From contig JAYEHK010000063.1 in assembly GCA_034659475.1 (NCBI GenBank), positions 1-52,646 of the forward strand: DNA of 52,646 nucleotides. The letters run 5' to 3'. The translations under genes were made by a program, and so were the position numbers. Below the pieces are notes generated by a model. That model was not told the origin of the DNA. It worked only from the letters and a program-made list of their open reading frames with translations, and searched no databases. Below are positions 35,297 through 43,925 of the stretch, piece by piece. Source of the DNA: JAYEHK01 sp034659475 (lineage in GTDB: Bacteria; Bacillota; Syntrophomonadia; Syntrophomonadales; Syntrophomonadaceae). Each line of letters starts with the position of its first letter. Position 1 is the first letter of the stretch.

Positions 35297-36010
35297 ATGG
35301 TAAAGGCAGTATTATTTGATCTGGATGGTACGCTTCTGGATATTGATATGGATGTGTTTTTGCAGTATTATTTCAAAGCCATGGCGAAAATGGCTTATGC
35401 GAAGGGTTTTGGTGATCCAACTCAACTAATTGAACGGGTTAACCGAGCTACGTGGAAAATGATTGCCGATTGCAGCGGAGAAAAGACTAATCAGGAGAGC
35501 TTTATGGAGGACTTCCTGGTTGACTGGCCTTTTTCGAAAAAGGAGTCCGAGGCGTTTTTTGATGAATTCTATGTACGGGAATTTCCACTTTTGAAGAGCT
35601 ACACACAGTCGTTTATCGGTGTCAGAGGAATGATGGAGGGACTGTTTGAAAAGGATGTAAAGGTGGTCATAGCGACCCAGTCTGTTTTTCCTTATCGCGC
35701 TATTCATAATCGGATGGAGTGGGCGGGCATTGCTGATTTTCCTTATACGTTGATTACTTCTTATGAAAGCATGCATTACTGTAAGCCATATCCGGCGTAC
35801 TATCAGGAGATTGCCGAGCGTATCGGGGTGGATCCCAAGGATTGTTTGATGGTTGGCAATGATACAGGAGAAGACCTCCCGGCTGGAAAACTGGGCATGA
35901 AAACCTTTCTCCTAGAGGACCGCATGATCGACAAAGGAGATAGCCCCTATGACCCTGACGCTCGAGGCAAACTCCCAGCTTTCTTCCAATATCTCAAGGC
36001 AATAATGTGA
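35297..36010 (+). CDS. HAD-superfamily hydrolase
   Basis: 237 aa. The N-terminal FDLDGTLLD carries the nucleophile D8 and acid D10. GVRGMMEGL, IATQS (motif II), KPYPAYYQEIAERIG (motif III Lys) and MVGNDTGEDLPAGKLGMKTF (motif IV) are all present, so an active phosphatase of the beta-phosphoglucomutase/phosphoglycolate group is likely. GAGGAGAG lies 6 bases before the ATG. The TGA stop is the first base triplet of a degenerate REP arm (TGACACAGGGGGATGC), so the repeat defines the protein's end. Confidence 0.88.
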   Translation: MVKAVLFDLDGTLLDIDMDVFLQYYFKAMAKMAYAKGFGDPTQLIERVNRATWKMIADCSGEKTNQESFMEDFLVDWPFSKKESEAFFDEFYVREFPLLKSYTQSFIGVRGMMEGLFEKDVKVVIATQSVFPYRAIHNRMEWAGIADFPYTLITSYESMHYCKPYPAYYQEIAERIGVDPKDCLMVGNDTGEDLPAGKLGMKTFLLEDRMIDKGDSPYDPDARGKLPAFFQYLKAIM

Positions 36011-36093
36011 CACAGGGGGATGCATTTGGTGTGGTATTCCTGATAAAGAGGAGAGTAAAGGGGCATTCTAATGTATCATAAGGGAGGTGGGTG

Positions 36094-36321
36094 ATGGTGG
36101 CAAAAAAGAAGAAAAAGAAAAAGCCAGAGGTCTTATCGGAACGGGATGTCTTGAAGCTGGAAATTGCCAGGGAGCTTGGCATATGGGAGCAAATCGAAGT
36201 GGAAGGCTGGGAGTCTCTGACCAACGCGACCTGTGGAAAGATTGGCGGGATAATGAAACAGCGTCTTAAGGAAAAAAGGGCGCTGGAAGCAAACGCAGCA
36301 GGTACTGAAAATGGAAATTGA
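36094..36321 (+). CDS. Alpha/beta-type small acid-soluble spore protein, divergent
   Basis: 75 aa. After a poly-lysine start (MVAKKKKKKK) the core RDVLKLEIARELG, a Trp-containing insert (EGWESLTNATCG) and KIGGIMKQRL match the alpha/beta SASP pattern (LKxEIAxELG ... LTxxxCGxIGGxM). LEIA corresponds to the germination-protease cleavage region. These proteins coat spore DNA and protect it from UV and heat. The basic N-terminus and changed spacing make this a divergent or minor member. GGGAGG lies about 7 bases before the ATG, and a terminator follows. It supports a spore-forming host. Confidence 0.82.
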   Translation: MVAKKKKKKKPEVLSERDVLKLEIARELGIWEQIEVEGWESLTNATCGKIGGIMKQRLKEKRALEANAAGTENGN

Positions 36322-36328
36322 CGTATTA

Positions 36329-36353
36329 TGCCCGGTTTTACCGGGTTTTTTAT
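36329..36353 (+). terminator. Intrinsic terminator after spore protein gene
   Basis: CCCGG-TTTTA-CCGGG followed by TTTTTTAT. Confidence 0.9.
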
Positions 36354-36455
36354 TTGGGGCTTTCTGTCTGTTTAAAATGTTGTTTTTCTTTTATAATAAT
36401 AATTGGAATGCAATACCTGTGTTCCAGACAACAAATATACAGGGAGTTATGAGAT

Positions 36456-36920
36456 ATGAATGAAATTGAAAAAGTACGCAGTTATCTGAAGGAAAAGAAT
36501 TCGGATTTACATATTATCGAGCTGGATGCCAATACGGCAACGGCCGAACTGGCTGCGCAGGCGCTGGGGACAGAGGTGGGACAGATTGCAAAATCAATTC
36601 TTTTCAAGAGTAAACAGGAACAGTATCTGATGGTTGTTTCGGCAGGTGATGTGCGCATGGATACGAAGGTAATCAAAAAAGAAGTGGGGTCCAAGGTTCG
36701 TATGGCTAATGCGGAAGAAGTCCTTGAAATGACGGGCTTTCAGCCAGGCGGTGTTTGTCCGTTTGCCCTCCAGCGCGAGGTGGGCATTTATCTGGATGAG
36801 AGCCTGAAGCGTTATGACGTTGTTTATGCGGCAGCGGGTACAGCAAATACCGCACTTCCGATTACCTTTGAACAGTTGAAGGAAATTACCGGGGGCAAGC
36901 CCTGCAGATTTTCGGCTTAA
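36456..36920 (+). CDS. YbaK/EbsC-type aminoacyl-tRNA deacylase
   Basis: 154 aa, the size of free-standing YbaK/ProX editing domains, which hydrolyse mischarged tRNA (often Cys- or Ala-tRNA-Pro). QIAKSILFKSKQEQYLMVVS has the conserved lysine region, and GGVCPFAL and AAAGTANTALPIT are the family's substrate-pocket motifs. The ATG follows AGGGAG by about 10 bases. It stands alone, with the spore-gene terminator upstream and repeats downstream. Confidence 0.92.
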   Translation: MNEIEKVRSYLKEKNSDLHIIELDANTATAELAAQALGTEVGQIAKSILFKSKQEQYLMVVSAGDVRMDTKVIKKEVGSKVRMANAEEVLEMTGFQPGGVCPFALQREVGIYLDESLKRYDVVYAAAGTANTALPITFEQLKEITGGKPCRFSA

Positions 36921-37313
36921 CTTAATTAGAAAATAGAAATTTTAGAACGCTGATTGTCGCAGATTCACGCTGTTTTTTTATTATTCTAATGAATCAGCAC
37001 AAATTATAAAAAACACCGTAATCTTCGTTTATTTAAGATGCTTCTGATTTCTCTATGGCCGCAGGCAACAACCACCGATGAAAATGGGTGAAGGGTTAAG
37101 AGTATTAGGAGTTATAGTGATGTTTTAACTATAAATACTTTTACCCAATTAAAAAAACAGCGTGAATCTGCGAACATTAGCGTAAATCAGCGTTCAAATC
37201 GTTCCCCTCGCTTGCTAGTCTTCCTATTTTTATCACTGGTTGCGTGTGCTCATTGAGTATGGCTCGGGCATGAGGGGGTTAGCAGGATGCATCAGTTATA
37301 AAGGAGAATTTTC
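36921..37313. repeat. Repeat-filled gap upstream of dnaE
   Basis: Apart from the split periodic element (36946-37207) it holds TTAGAAAATAG (36928) and the CTATGGCCGCAGG...ACCGATGAAAAT module (37052-37086). The last 50 bases before dnaE carry only its ribosome binding site. Confidence 0.65.
36946..37207. repeat. 10-bp-periodic element split by another module (copy C)
   Basis: The left arm (GAACGCTGATTGTCGCAGAT then TCACGCTGTTTTTTT) and the right arm (AACAGCGTGAATCTGCGAAC ... TAAATCAGCGTT, then CAAATCGTTCCCC) are separated by about 160 bases that include the CCATGG-like/ACCGATGAAAAT module, so one repeat seems to have entered another. Confidence 0.65.
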
Positions 37314-40300
37314 ATGGGACAGGGATTTGTACATTTACATAACCATTCGGAGTATAGCCTTCTTGATGGGGCTTGTCGTATTAAGGATATGGTTGGGCAA
37401 GCTGTAGAATTGAATATGCCAGCGTTGGCGATTACGGATCATGGGGTGCTTTACGGGGTTATTGATTTTTATCGGGAAGCGAAAAAACAGGGCATTAAGC
37501 CCATTATTGGCTGTGAGGTTTATGTGGCGCCGCGCAGCCGGCTTGATAAAGAAACCAGGATTGATGATAACCCGTATCATCTGGTGTTGCTGTGCAAAAA
37601 TGAAGTGGGCTATCAAAACCTGATAGAAATGGTGAGCCGGGCTTATCTGGAGGGCTTTTATTATAAACCCAGGGTGGACTGGGAACTGCTGGAAAAACAT
37701 CACGAAGGTTTAATCGCGATGACGGCGTGTGTGGCCGGTGAAATTCCGCAGCTCATTTTGCGCGGAGATGCGGCCGGGGCTCGAGCGCGAATAGAAGAAT
37801 ACCGGGCACTTTTTGGACCGGATAATTTTTATCTGGAGGTACAGAATCATGGCATGGATGAAGAGGCCCAGGTTCGTCGTGCTTTTTATCAGCTAAGTGA
37901 AGAAACCGGGGTTCCGATTGTTGCAACCAATGATCTGCATTATCTGAAGCGGGAAGATGCAGCCATTCATGATGTATTGTTGTGCATTCAGACGGGTAAG
38001 GTCGTCAGTGATGAAGATCGAATGCGATTCCCGGGACCAGAGTTTTATATGAAGAGCGAAGAGGAGATGCAGGCGTTATTTGCGGACCATCCGGAGGCAT
38101 TGATCAACAGCCTTAAGATCGTAGAGGCCTGTAACATCGAGTTTCGTTTTGGTGAATTTCATCTCCCTTATTTCCCTATTCCCGAGGGGTATGATCCGGA
38201 GAGCTATTTGCTCAAGCTGGTGAACGAAAGGTTTGAACAAAAATTTCCTAGGCCCGAACCGATGGTGCGGGAAAGACTGGATTATGAACTGCGCATTATC
38301 AACCAAATGGGTTTTGCGGAATACTTCTTAATCGTGCAGGACCTGGTGAACTGGTCAAAAGACAATGATGTTCCGGTGGGACCGGGCAGAGGCTCGGCAG
38401 CAGGCAGTCTGGTCTCTTATGTGCTGGGGATCACGTCATTAAATCCGCTGACCTATGATCTGCTTTTTGAGCGATTTTTGAACCCGGAACGAGTGAGCAT
38501 GCCAGATATTGATCTGGACTTTTGTTTTGAAAAACGGGAACGGGTTATTCAACATATCATTGATACCTATGGGGCAGATAAGGTGTCGCAGATTATTACC
38601 TTTGGAACCATGGCAGCTCGGGCTGCTATTCGGGATGTGGGACGGGCCTTGGATATTTCTTATGGAGAGGTGGACAAGGTTGCCAAGATGATCCCGACCG
38701 AGTTAGGGGTAACCATTGATCGATCTCTGGAGATTTCTCCAGATCTCATGCAGGCCTATGAAAATGATTATGATACACGCAAGATGATTGATATTGCTCG
38801 TGGCCTGGAGGGCATGCCCCGGCATGCATCCATACATGCTGCCGGAGTTGTGATTGGAAGAGAGCGCTTGAGTTCGCTGCTTCCTTTGCAGAAGACGGCA
38901 GATGGGCATGTGGTGACGCAGTTCGCCAAAGAAACGGTAGAGGATATCGGGCTTTTAAAAATGGATATCCTGGGATTGCGTACCCTGACGGTGATTGATC
39001 GCGCACTGGATATCATAAAAAAGACACAAGGCATAGAGATTGATCTTGACCATTTATCGCTGGATGACGAGAAGGTTTATAAATTGCTGCAGGAAGGAGA
39101 CACCACCGGTGTGTTCCAGCTCGAAAGCGATGGCCTGCGGCGTATCCTGATGGAAATGAAACCGAATCGCTTTGAGGACCTGATTGCAGTCATTGCACTC
39201 TACCGGCCTGGACCGTTGGGCAGCGGGATGGTGGAGGACTTCATAAACTGTAAGCACGGAAAACAGGAAATTGTGTACCCTCATCCGATGCTGGAGGGTA
39301 TCCTAAAGGAAACCTACGGGGTTATCCTGTACCAGGAACAGGTTATGCGAATTGCCAGTGAAATGGGGAATTTTACCCTGGGAGAAGCAGATGTACTGCG
39401 GCGTGCCATGGGAAAGAAAAAGGTCAGTGAACTGATGGCACAGCGTGATAAGTTCTTGCAGGGATCAGCGGAGAATGGGATTGCAGAAGATATTGCAGGA
39501 CATCTTTTTGATCTGATGGAGAGCTTTGCAGGCTATGGCTTTAATAAAAGTCATTCTGCTGCGTATGCTCTGATTTCCTATCAAACAGCCTATATCAAAG
39601 CACACTATCCAGTAGCATACATGTGCGCATTTTTGAGTAGTGTGATTGATCATCAGGATAAAGTGGTATTTTATATAAAAGAGTGTAAAAAAGCGGGGAT
39701 AGAGATTCTGGCACCAGACATCAATGAGAGCTATGAAAACTTTACTGCTGCGGAAGGAGCCATTCGGTTTGGACTTGGGGCCATTAAGAATGTTGGGGTA
39801 AATGCGGTAAAAAGCATCGTGACGGTGCGAAAAGAGACTCCCTTTGTCTCTTTATTCGACTTCTGTAGACGGGTGGAACTGTCGCAGATAAATAAACGGG
39901 TGATGGAAAATCTGATCGCTGCCGGTTGTTTTGATTCGCTGGGAATGACCCGCAAACAGGCAATCTCGATTATGGATGAATGTATGGAACTGGCCCAGCA
40001 GGTCAAAGCCAGTGAAAACTCCAATCAATTGTCTCTTTTTGGAGAAGTTGATGTATTGGTAGAGGAACCAAAGATTCGTGTCAAAGGGGAAATGGATCAG
40101 CGAGAAAAACTGAATTGGGAGAAGGAAGTCCTGGGTTTTTATGTATCTGAAAATCCGCTGGATTCCTATAAAGAAGTCATTCATCTGGTGAGTACTGCGG
40201 ACATCACCGAGGTGCTGAACGGACGGGAGGAAGACTATGTCAGATTGGCTGGAATACCGACGAATCTGAGTAAAAAAATCAGTCGAAAGGGCGATCCCTA

Positions 40301-40706
40301 TGCGCGCTTTCTCATGGAAGACTCCGGGGGGAGGATGGAGATGATGCTGTTTGCTTCGGTTTATCATCAGAATATACGACTTCTGGAAGGAGAACAGCCT
40401 GTCCTTCTGGAGGGATTTGTGGATCGCAGGGATGAACCCCCAAAGGTTTCGGTTCGCCGGGTACAACCTCTCCAGGATCAGGTAGTTCAATTGCATCTTC
40501 GTATTCCTTACGAGAAAACGGATGCGGAGGGGAAACAGGAATTGGTTGCTACTCTGCGGAAACATCCAGGATCTGTTAATGTTATCCTTCATCTGCCGGA
40601 CCGACGGGTGATTACCATGGATGAAAAATTCGATGTAGAGGCAAGTTTGGATCTCAAAAAGGAATTTATCAACTTGTATGGAAAAAATGAGGTATGGTTT
40701 CATTGA
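37314..40706 (+). CDS. dnaE: DNA polymerase III alpha subunit (DnaE type)
   Basis: 1130 aa, normal for DnaE. The PHP domain at the N-terminus has HLHNHSEYSLLDG (6-18) and further metal-ligand segments. The polymerase core shows PDIDLDF from about residue 397 with the catalytic aspartates, and GPGRGSAAGSLVSYVLGI and GYGFNKSHSAAYALISYQTA are diagnostic. A helix-hairpin-helix region and an OB fold (VRLAGIPTNLSKKISRKGDP) follow. In Firmicutes DnaE extends primers before handing over to PolC. AAAGGAG lies 9 bases before the ATG. Followed by an mtrB relic, pfkA and pyk, a common Firmicute order. Confidence 0.97.
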   Translation: MGQGFVHLHNHSEYSLLDGACRIKDMVGQAVELNMPALAITDHGVLYGVIDFYREAKKQGIKPIIGCEVYVAPRSRLDKETRIDDNPYHLVLLCKNEVGYQNLIEMVSRAYLEGFYYKPRVDWELLEKHHEGLIAMTACVAGEIPQLILRGDAAGARARIEEYRALFGPDNFYLEVQNHGMDEEAQVRRAFYQLSEETGVPIVATNDLHYLKREDAAIHDVLLCIQTGKVVSDEDRMRFPGPEFYMKSEEEMQALFADHPEALINSLKIVEACNIEFRFGEFHLPYFPIPEGYDPESYLLKLVNERFEQKFPRPEPMVRERLDYELRIINQMGFAEYFLIVQDLVNWSKDNDVPVGPGRGSAAGSLVSYVLGITSLNPLTYDLLFERFLNPERVSMPDIDLDFCFEKRERVIQHIIDTYGADKVSQIITFGTMAARAAIRDVGRALDISYGEVDKVAKMIPTELGVTIDRSLEISPDLMQAYENDYDTRKMIDIARGLEGMPRHASIHAAGVVIGRERLSSLLPLQKTADGHVVTQFAKETVEDIGLLKMDILGLRTLTVIDRALDIIKKTQGIEIDLDHLSLDDEKVYKLLQEGDTTGVFQLESDGLRRILMEMKPNRFEDLIAVIALYRPGPLGSGMVEDFINCKHGKQEIVYPHPMLEGILKETYGVILYQEQVMRIASEMGNFTLGEADVLRRAMGKKKVSELMAQRDKFLQGSAENGIAEDIAGHLFDLMESFAGYGFNKSHSAAYALISYQTAYIKAHYPVAYMCAFLSSVIDHQDKVVFYIKECKKAGIEILAPDINESYENFTAAEGAIRFGLGAIKNVGVNAVKSIVTVRKETPFVSLFDFCRRVELSQINKRVMENLIAAGCFDSLGMTRKQAISIMDECMELAQQVKASENSNQLSLFGEVDVLVEEPKIRVKGEMDQREKLNWEKEVLGFYVSENPLDSYKEVIHLVSTADITEVLNGREEDYVRLAGIPTNLSKKISRKGDPYARFLMEDSGGRMEMMLFASVYHQNIRLLEGEQPVLLEGFVDRRDEPPKVSVRRVQPLQDQVVQLHLRIPYEKTDAEGKQELVATLRKHPGSVNVILHLPDRRVITMDEKFDVEASLDLKKEFINLYGKNEVWFH

Positions 40707-40731
40707 CGATAAATATGAAGGAAGAAAATGC

Positions 40732-40842
40732 ATGAATGAGAGTGGTTTCGGAGAAAACTATATTGTGGTGAAGGCTTAGGGAAATGGGGTAACAATTATT
40801 GGTTTGACTCGTGGAGGGGATACCAAATTACGCGTCTATTAA
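40732..40842 (+). pseudogene. mtrB: Relic of trp RNA-binding attenuation protein (TRAP/MtrB)
   Basis: A frame of 36 codons reads MNESGFGENYIVVKA, a TAG (40777), then GNGVTIIGLTRGGDTKLRVY and TAA. It matches the first half of MtrB, whose pattern is (D/E)(Y/F)VVxKAxxDGVxVIGLTRGxDTxFxHxExL. The remaining half is absent: homology ends at DTKLR, exactly where the intergenic-repeat word CGCGTCTATTAA begins and supplies the stop. Intact TRAP is an 11-mer that binds GAG/UAG triplets in trp leader RNA. With the amber codon and lost C-terminus this copy cannot form the ring. Confidence 0.75.
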
Positions 40843-40861
40843 TATTTGTGGGGGTGTATCG

Positions 40862-41818
40862 GTGCAAAAACTGGCAGTACTGACGAGCGGGGGGGATGCC
40901 TCGGGGATGAATGCGGCCATTCGTGCTGTTGTGCGAAGTGGCATTTATCAGGGGATGGAGGTATATGGTGTTTATCAAGGATATTCGGGCTTGATTGAAG
41001 GGAACTTGAAGAAAATGTCTGCCGGTTCCGTGGCAGATATTATTCAACGAGGGGGAACCATCCTGCAAACATCCCGGTCGGAAAGCTTTAGAACCCCTGA
41101 AGGAAGAGAACAAGCCCGATTTTCGCTGGAGGCATTGGGGATCGAAAACCTGGTTGTTATCGGGGGGAATGGGAGCTTGAAGGGGGCTTATGAATTTAGT
41201 AAGTCGGGGATTAATGTGGTGGGTATTCCTGGTACGATTGATAATGATGTTGTATATACCAATTCCATTGGTTTTGATACAGCTGTAAATACGGTACTTG
41301 AAGCGGTTAACCGGATTCGTGATACAGCCAGTTCTCATGGACGTAATTTTATTGTTGAAGTCATGGGCAGAGATTGTGGAGAGATTGCGTTAGCTGCGGG
41401 AGTGGGCGGCGGAGCGGAGTCGATCCTTGTTCCGGAAATTGAAACTGACATGAAGAAGCTGATTGAAAAGATTAACCAGGGGGTGGCCAGAGGAAAGGCG
41501 CACTCCATAATTATTGTGGCCGAGGGGATGTATCCGATCATGGAACTGCGGGATCTGATTGAGGATGCGACTGGTCATGATACCCGGGTGACGATACTGG
41601 GGCATACACAGCGTGGAGGGACGCCAACGGCAAGAGATCGTATCCTGGCATCCTGTATGGGGCATCGTGCAGTGGAGCTTATTGCAGAGGAAAAAAGGAA
41701 TCAAATGGTGGCAAGCGATGGCAGCCGAATCTTTTCCATTCCTCTATCGGAAGTCATCAACGGCACCAAAACCCCGGAACTTGGAATGTTCGAATTAGCT
41801 AGAATACTTTCTATATAA
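40862..41818 (+). CDS. pfkA: 6-phosphofructokinase (PfkA)
   Basis: 318 aa from the GTG at 40862, preceded by GGGGGTG; the upstream ATG in frame (40811) belongs to the mtrB relic region. It phosphorylates fructose 6-phosphate in glycolysis. LTSGGDASGMNAAIRA at the N-terminus, GTIDNDV with the catalytic aspartate, VMGRDCG, and GHTQRGGTPTARDR are all canonical. The nucleotide motif reads GGNGS with N103 where typical PfkA has Asp in GGDGS; G104 is kept, as in ATP-dependent enzymes. pyk follows after one repeat element. Confidence 0.95.
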   Translation: MQKLAVLTSGGDASGMNAAIRAVVRSGIYQGMEVYGVYQGYSGLIEGNLKKMSAGSVADIIQRGGTILQTSRSESFRTPEGREQARFSLEALGIENLVVIGGNGSLKGAYEFSKSGINVVGIPGTIDNDVVYTNSIGFDTAVNTVLEAVNRIRDTASSHGRNFIVEVMGRDCGEIALAAGVGGGAESILVPEIETDMKKLIEKINQGVARGKAHSIIIVAEGMYPIMELRDLIEDATGHDTRVTILGHTQRGGTPTARDRILASCMGHRAVELIAEEKRNQMVASDGSRIFSIPLSEVINGTKTPELGMFELARILSI

Positions 41819-41847
41819 GGGAAATAAATAGAACACGGATACCACGG

Positions 41848-41950
41848 GGGTGACAGGGGGACGGGGTTGTTGGCACACTTTTGCAGATGTCAACATACGT
41901 TCTTTCTTTGACAAGTGCAGTGTGACAACAACCCCGTCCCCCTGTCACCC
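41848..41950. repeat. REP-like inverted repeat, variant copy
   Basis: GGGTGACAGGGGGACGGGGT then TGTTG, and the complement ending in CCCCCTGTCACCC, enclose further partial pairing (GCACACTTTTGCA / TGCAGTGTG), giving one long hairpin between pfkA and pyk. The core ACCCCGTCCCCCTGTCA differs from the TGTGTCAT subtype. Confidence 0.85.
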
Positions 41951-41972
41951 AATTTAATATGAGGTGATGGTT

Positions 41973-43721
41973 ATGAGGAAAACGAAGATTATTTGTACGA
42001 TTGGGCCTGCGAGTGAGAATAAGGAAACCTTAATGCAGATGATTCAGAATGGAATGAATGTTGCTCGTTTAAATTTTTCTCATGGCGTCTATGAAGAACA
42101 TGAGAATCGTATCAAAAGGGTTCGTGAAGCAGCACGTGTTTTGCAAAGGCCAGTGGCGGTTATGCTTGATACCAAGGGACCGGAAATTCGAACCGGTTTT
42201 CTTCGGGAAAAAAAGGTACGGCTAATCACCGGGCAGCACTTTGTGCTAACGACGCGTGAGGTCGAAGGAACAGCTGATGAAGTGCAGATTACTTATTCAA
42301 ATCTGCCCCAGGAAGTTGAAAAGGGAATTACGATTCTTCTTTCAGATGGGCTGATCAATCTTTTCGTTGAAGAAACCACAGACACAGACATTATTTGCAC
42401 CGTGGTGAATGGCGGCGAACTGGGCGAAAAAAAGGGGGTTAATGTACCCGGTGTTCGAATCAATTTGCCATTTCTAAGCGAGAAGGATAGAGAAGATCTT
42501 AACTTTGGTATCGATCAAGCAGTTGACTATATTGCGGCTTCTTTTGTACGTTGCGCAGAGGATGTTTTGGAAATAAGGCGCATTGTTGAGGAACGTGATG
42601 CTGATATTGAAATTATTGCCAAGATCGAGAGCCAGGGTGGGGTGGATCATCTGGAAGAAATCATTCAGGTTGCTGATGGGATTATGGTTGCCCGAGGGGA
42701 CCTGGGCGTAGAAATTCCTCCGGAAGAAGTCCCCCTGGTGCAAAAGTTGCTGGTTGAAAAATGTAATACTGCCGGGAAAGTAGTCATTATTGCTACCCAG
42801 ATGCTGGATTCCATGATTCAAAATCCACGGCCTACCCGTGCGGAGGTATCAGATGTGGCGAATGCGATCTATGATGGGGCAGATGCAATTATGCTTTCCG
42901 GGGAAACAGCTGCTGGTAAATATCCAGTGGAAGCCGTTGAGACGATGGCACGCATTGCTGGCAGAACCGAGGAAGTATTACCTTATTCGGAGATATTGCG
43001 CAAAAAGCGACGTCAGGGAATTTTGTCTGTTACGGACTCTATCAGCTATGCGACCTGTGCGACAGCGAGTAGTTTGGGGGTCACAACGATTATTACCGGA
43101 ACCCAAACAGGAACGACTGCTCGAATGGTGTCAAAATATCGACCCGCAGCGGACATTATTGCCGTAACCCCAAAAAAACGAATTTTAGCAAAATTAGCGC
43201 TGGTATGGGGGGTGCATCCGGTGCTGGCGCAGGAAACCAGCGGCACCGATCAACTTATCGATGAATCATTGCGAATATGTGAAAAAATAGGGTATATCAA
43301 GCAGGGAGATATGGTCGTTTTAACGGCCGGAAGTCCCACAGGATTTTCGGGGGGAACGAATTTGTTAAAGGTACATGTTGTTGGAGACGTACTGGTTAAA
43401 GGAACTGGGATTGGGCATCATGCGGTGAGTGGAAGCATCAAAGTGATCCTGCATGATGAGGATCTTTCAAAAGTGGTAAACGGAGATATTTTGGTAACGA
43501 TTGGGGCTTTTCCGGCGCTTGTCCCGATTCTGGAGAAAGTCCAGGCACTGGTGGCGGAAGAGGGAGGGCTGACTTCAGATGCAGCCATTATAGGTTTGAA
43601 TATGGGGATTCCGGTCATCGTTGGTGCCACAGATGCCACCAAAATTCTGAAAGACGATATGGTGGTGACCATTGATACAAGGCATGGAAAAATTTACAAT
43701 GGGGTCACCAAAGTCGAATGA
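41973..43721 (+). CDS. pyk: Pyruvate kinase with C-terminal PEP-utilizing domain
   Basis: 582 aa from the ATG at 41973 (GAGGTG 6 bases upstream). It converts PEP and ADP to pyruvate and ATP. KIICTIGPAS, NVARLNFSHG, MLDTKGPEIRTG, IIAKIESQ(G) and MVARGDLGVEIP form the active site. After the A/C domains a PEP-utilizing-like domain (about 475-582; GDILVTIGAFPALVPILEKV, GIPVIVGATDATKIL) gives the extra length seen in Bacillus-type enzymes. Probably expressed with pfkA; a terminator follows. Confidence 0.96.
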   Translation: MRKTKIICTIGPASENKETLMQMIQNGMNVARLNFSHGVYEEHENRIKRVREAARVLQRPVAVMLDTKGPEIRTGFLREKKVRLITGQHFVLTTREVEGTADEVQITYSNLPQEVEKGITILLSDGLINLFVEETTDTDIICTVVNGGELGEKKGVNVPGVRINLPFLSEKDREDLNFGIDQAVDYIAASFVRCAEDVLEIRRIVEERDADIEIIAKIESQGGVDHLEEIIQVADGIMVARGDLGVEIPPEEVPLVQKLLVEKCNTAGKVVIIATQMLDSMIQNPRPTRAEVSDVANAIYDGADAIMLSGETAAGKYPVEAVETMARIAGRTEEVLPYSEILRKKRRQGILSVTDSISYATCATASSLGVTTIITGTQTGTTARMVSKYRPAADIIAVTPKKRILAKLALVWGVHPVLAQETSGTDQLIDESLRICEKIGYIKQGDMVVLTAGSPTGFSGGTNLLKVHVVGDVLVKGTGIGHHAVSGSIKVILHDEDLSKVVNGDILVTIGAFPALVPILEKVQALVAEEGGLTSDAAIIGLNMGIPVIVGATDATKILKDDMVVTIDTRHGKIYNGVTKVE

Positions 43722-43747
43722 TGTCCTGCGAAAATGTCTGGTGGAAA

Positions 43748-43782
43748 GGCGATTCCTGAAAAGGGAATCGTCCTTTTTTTTA
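43748..43782 (+). terminator. Intrinsic terminator after pyk
   Basis: GGCGATTCC-TGAAAA-GGGAATCGTCC followed by eight T. Confidence 0.88.
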
Positions 43783-43925
43783 GAATAACCGTCAGAAAAT
43801 TTATAATAATTCGAAAATGAGCAGGAATTTCAGGATCTATATAGAACATATCTACCTTGTGTGCGGAAATAAGAGTACGAATCAATGTAATTGATCTATT
43901 AAAAAAACAGGAGGGAACAAAACAC

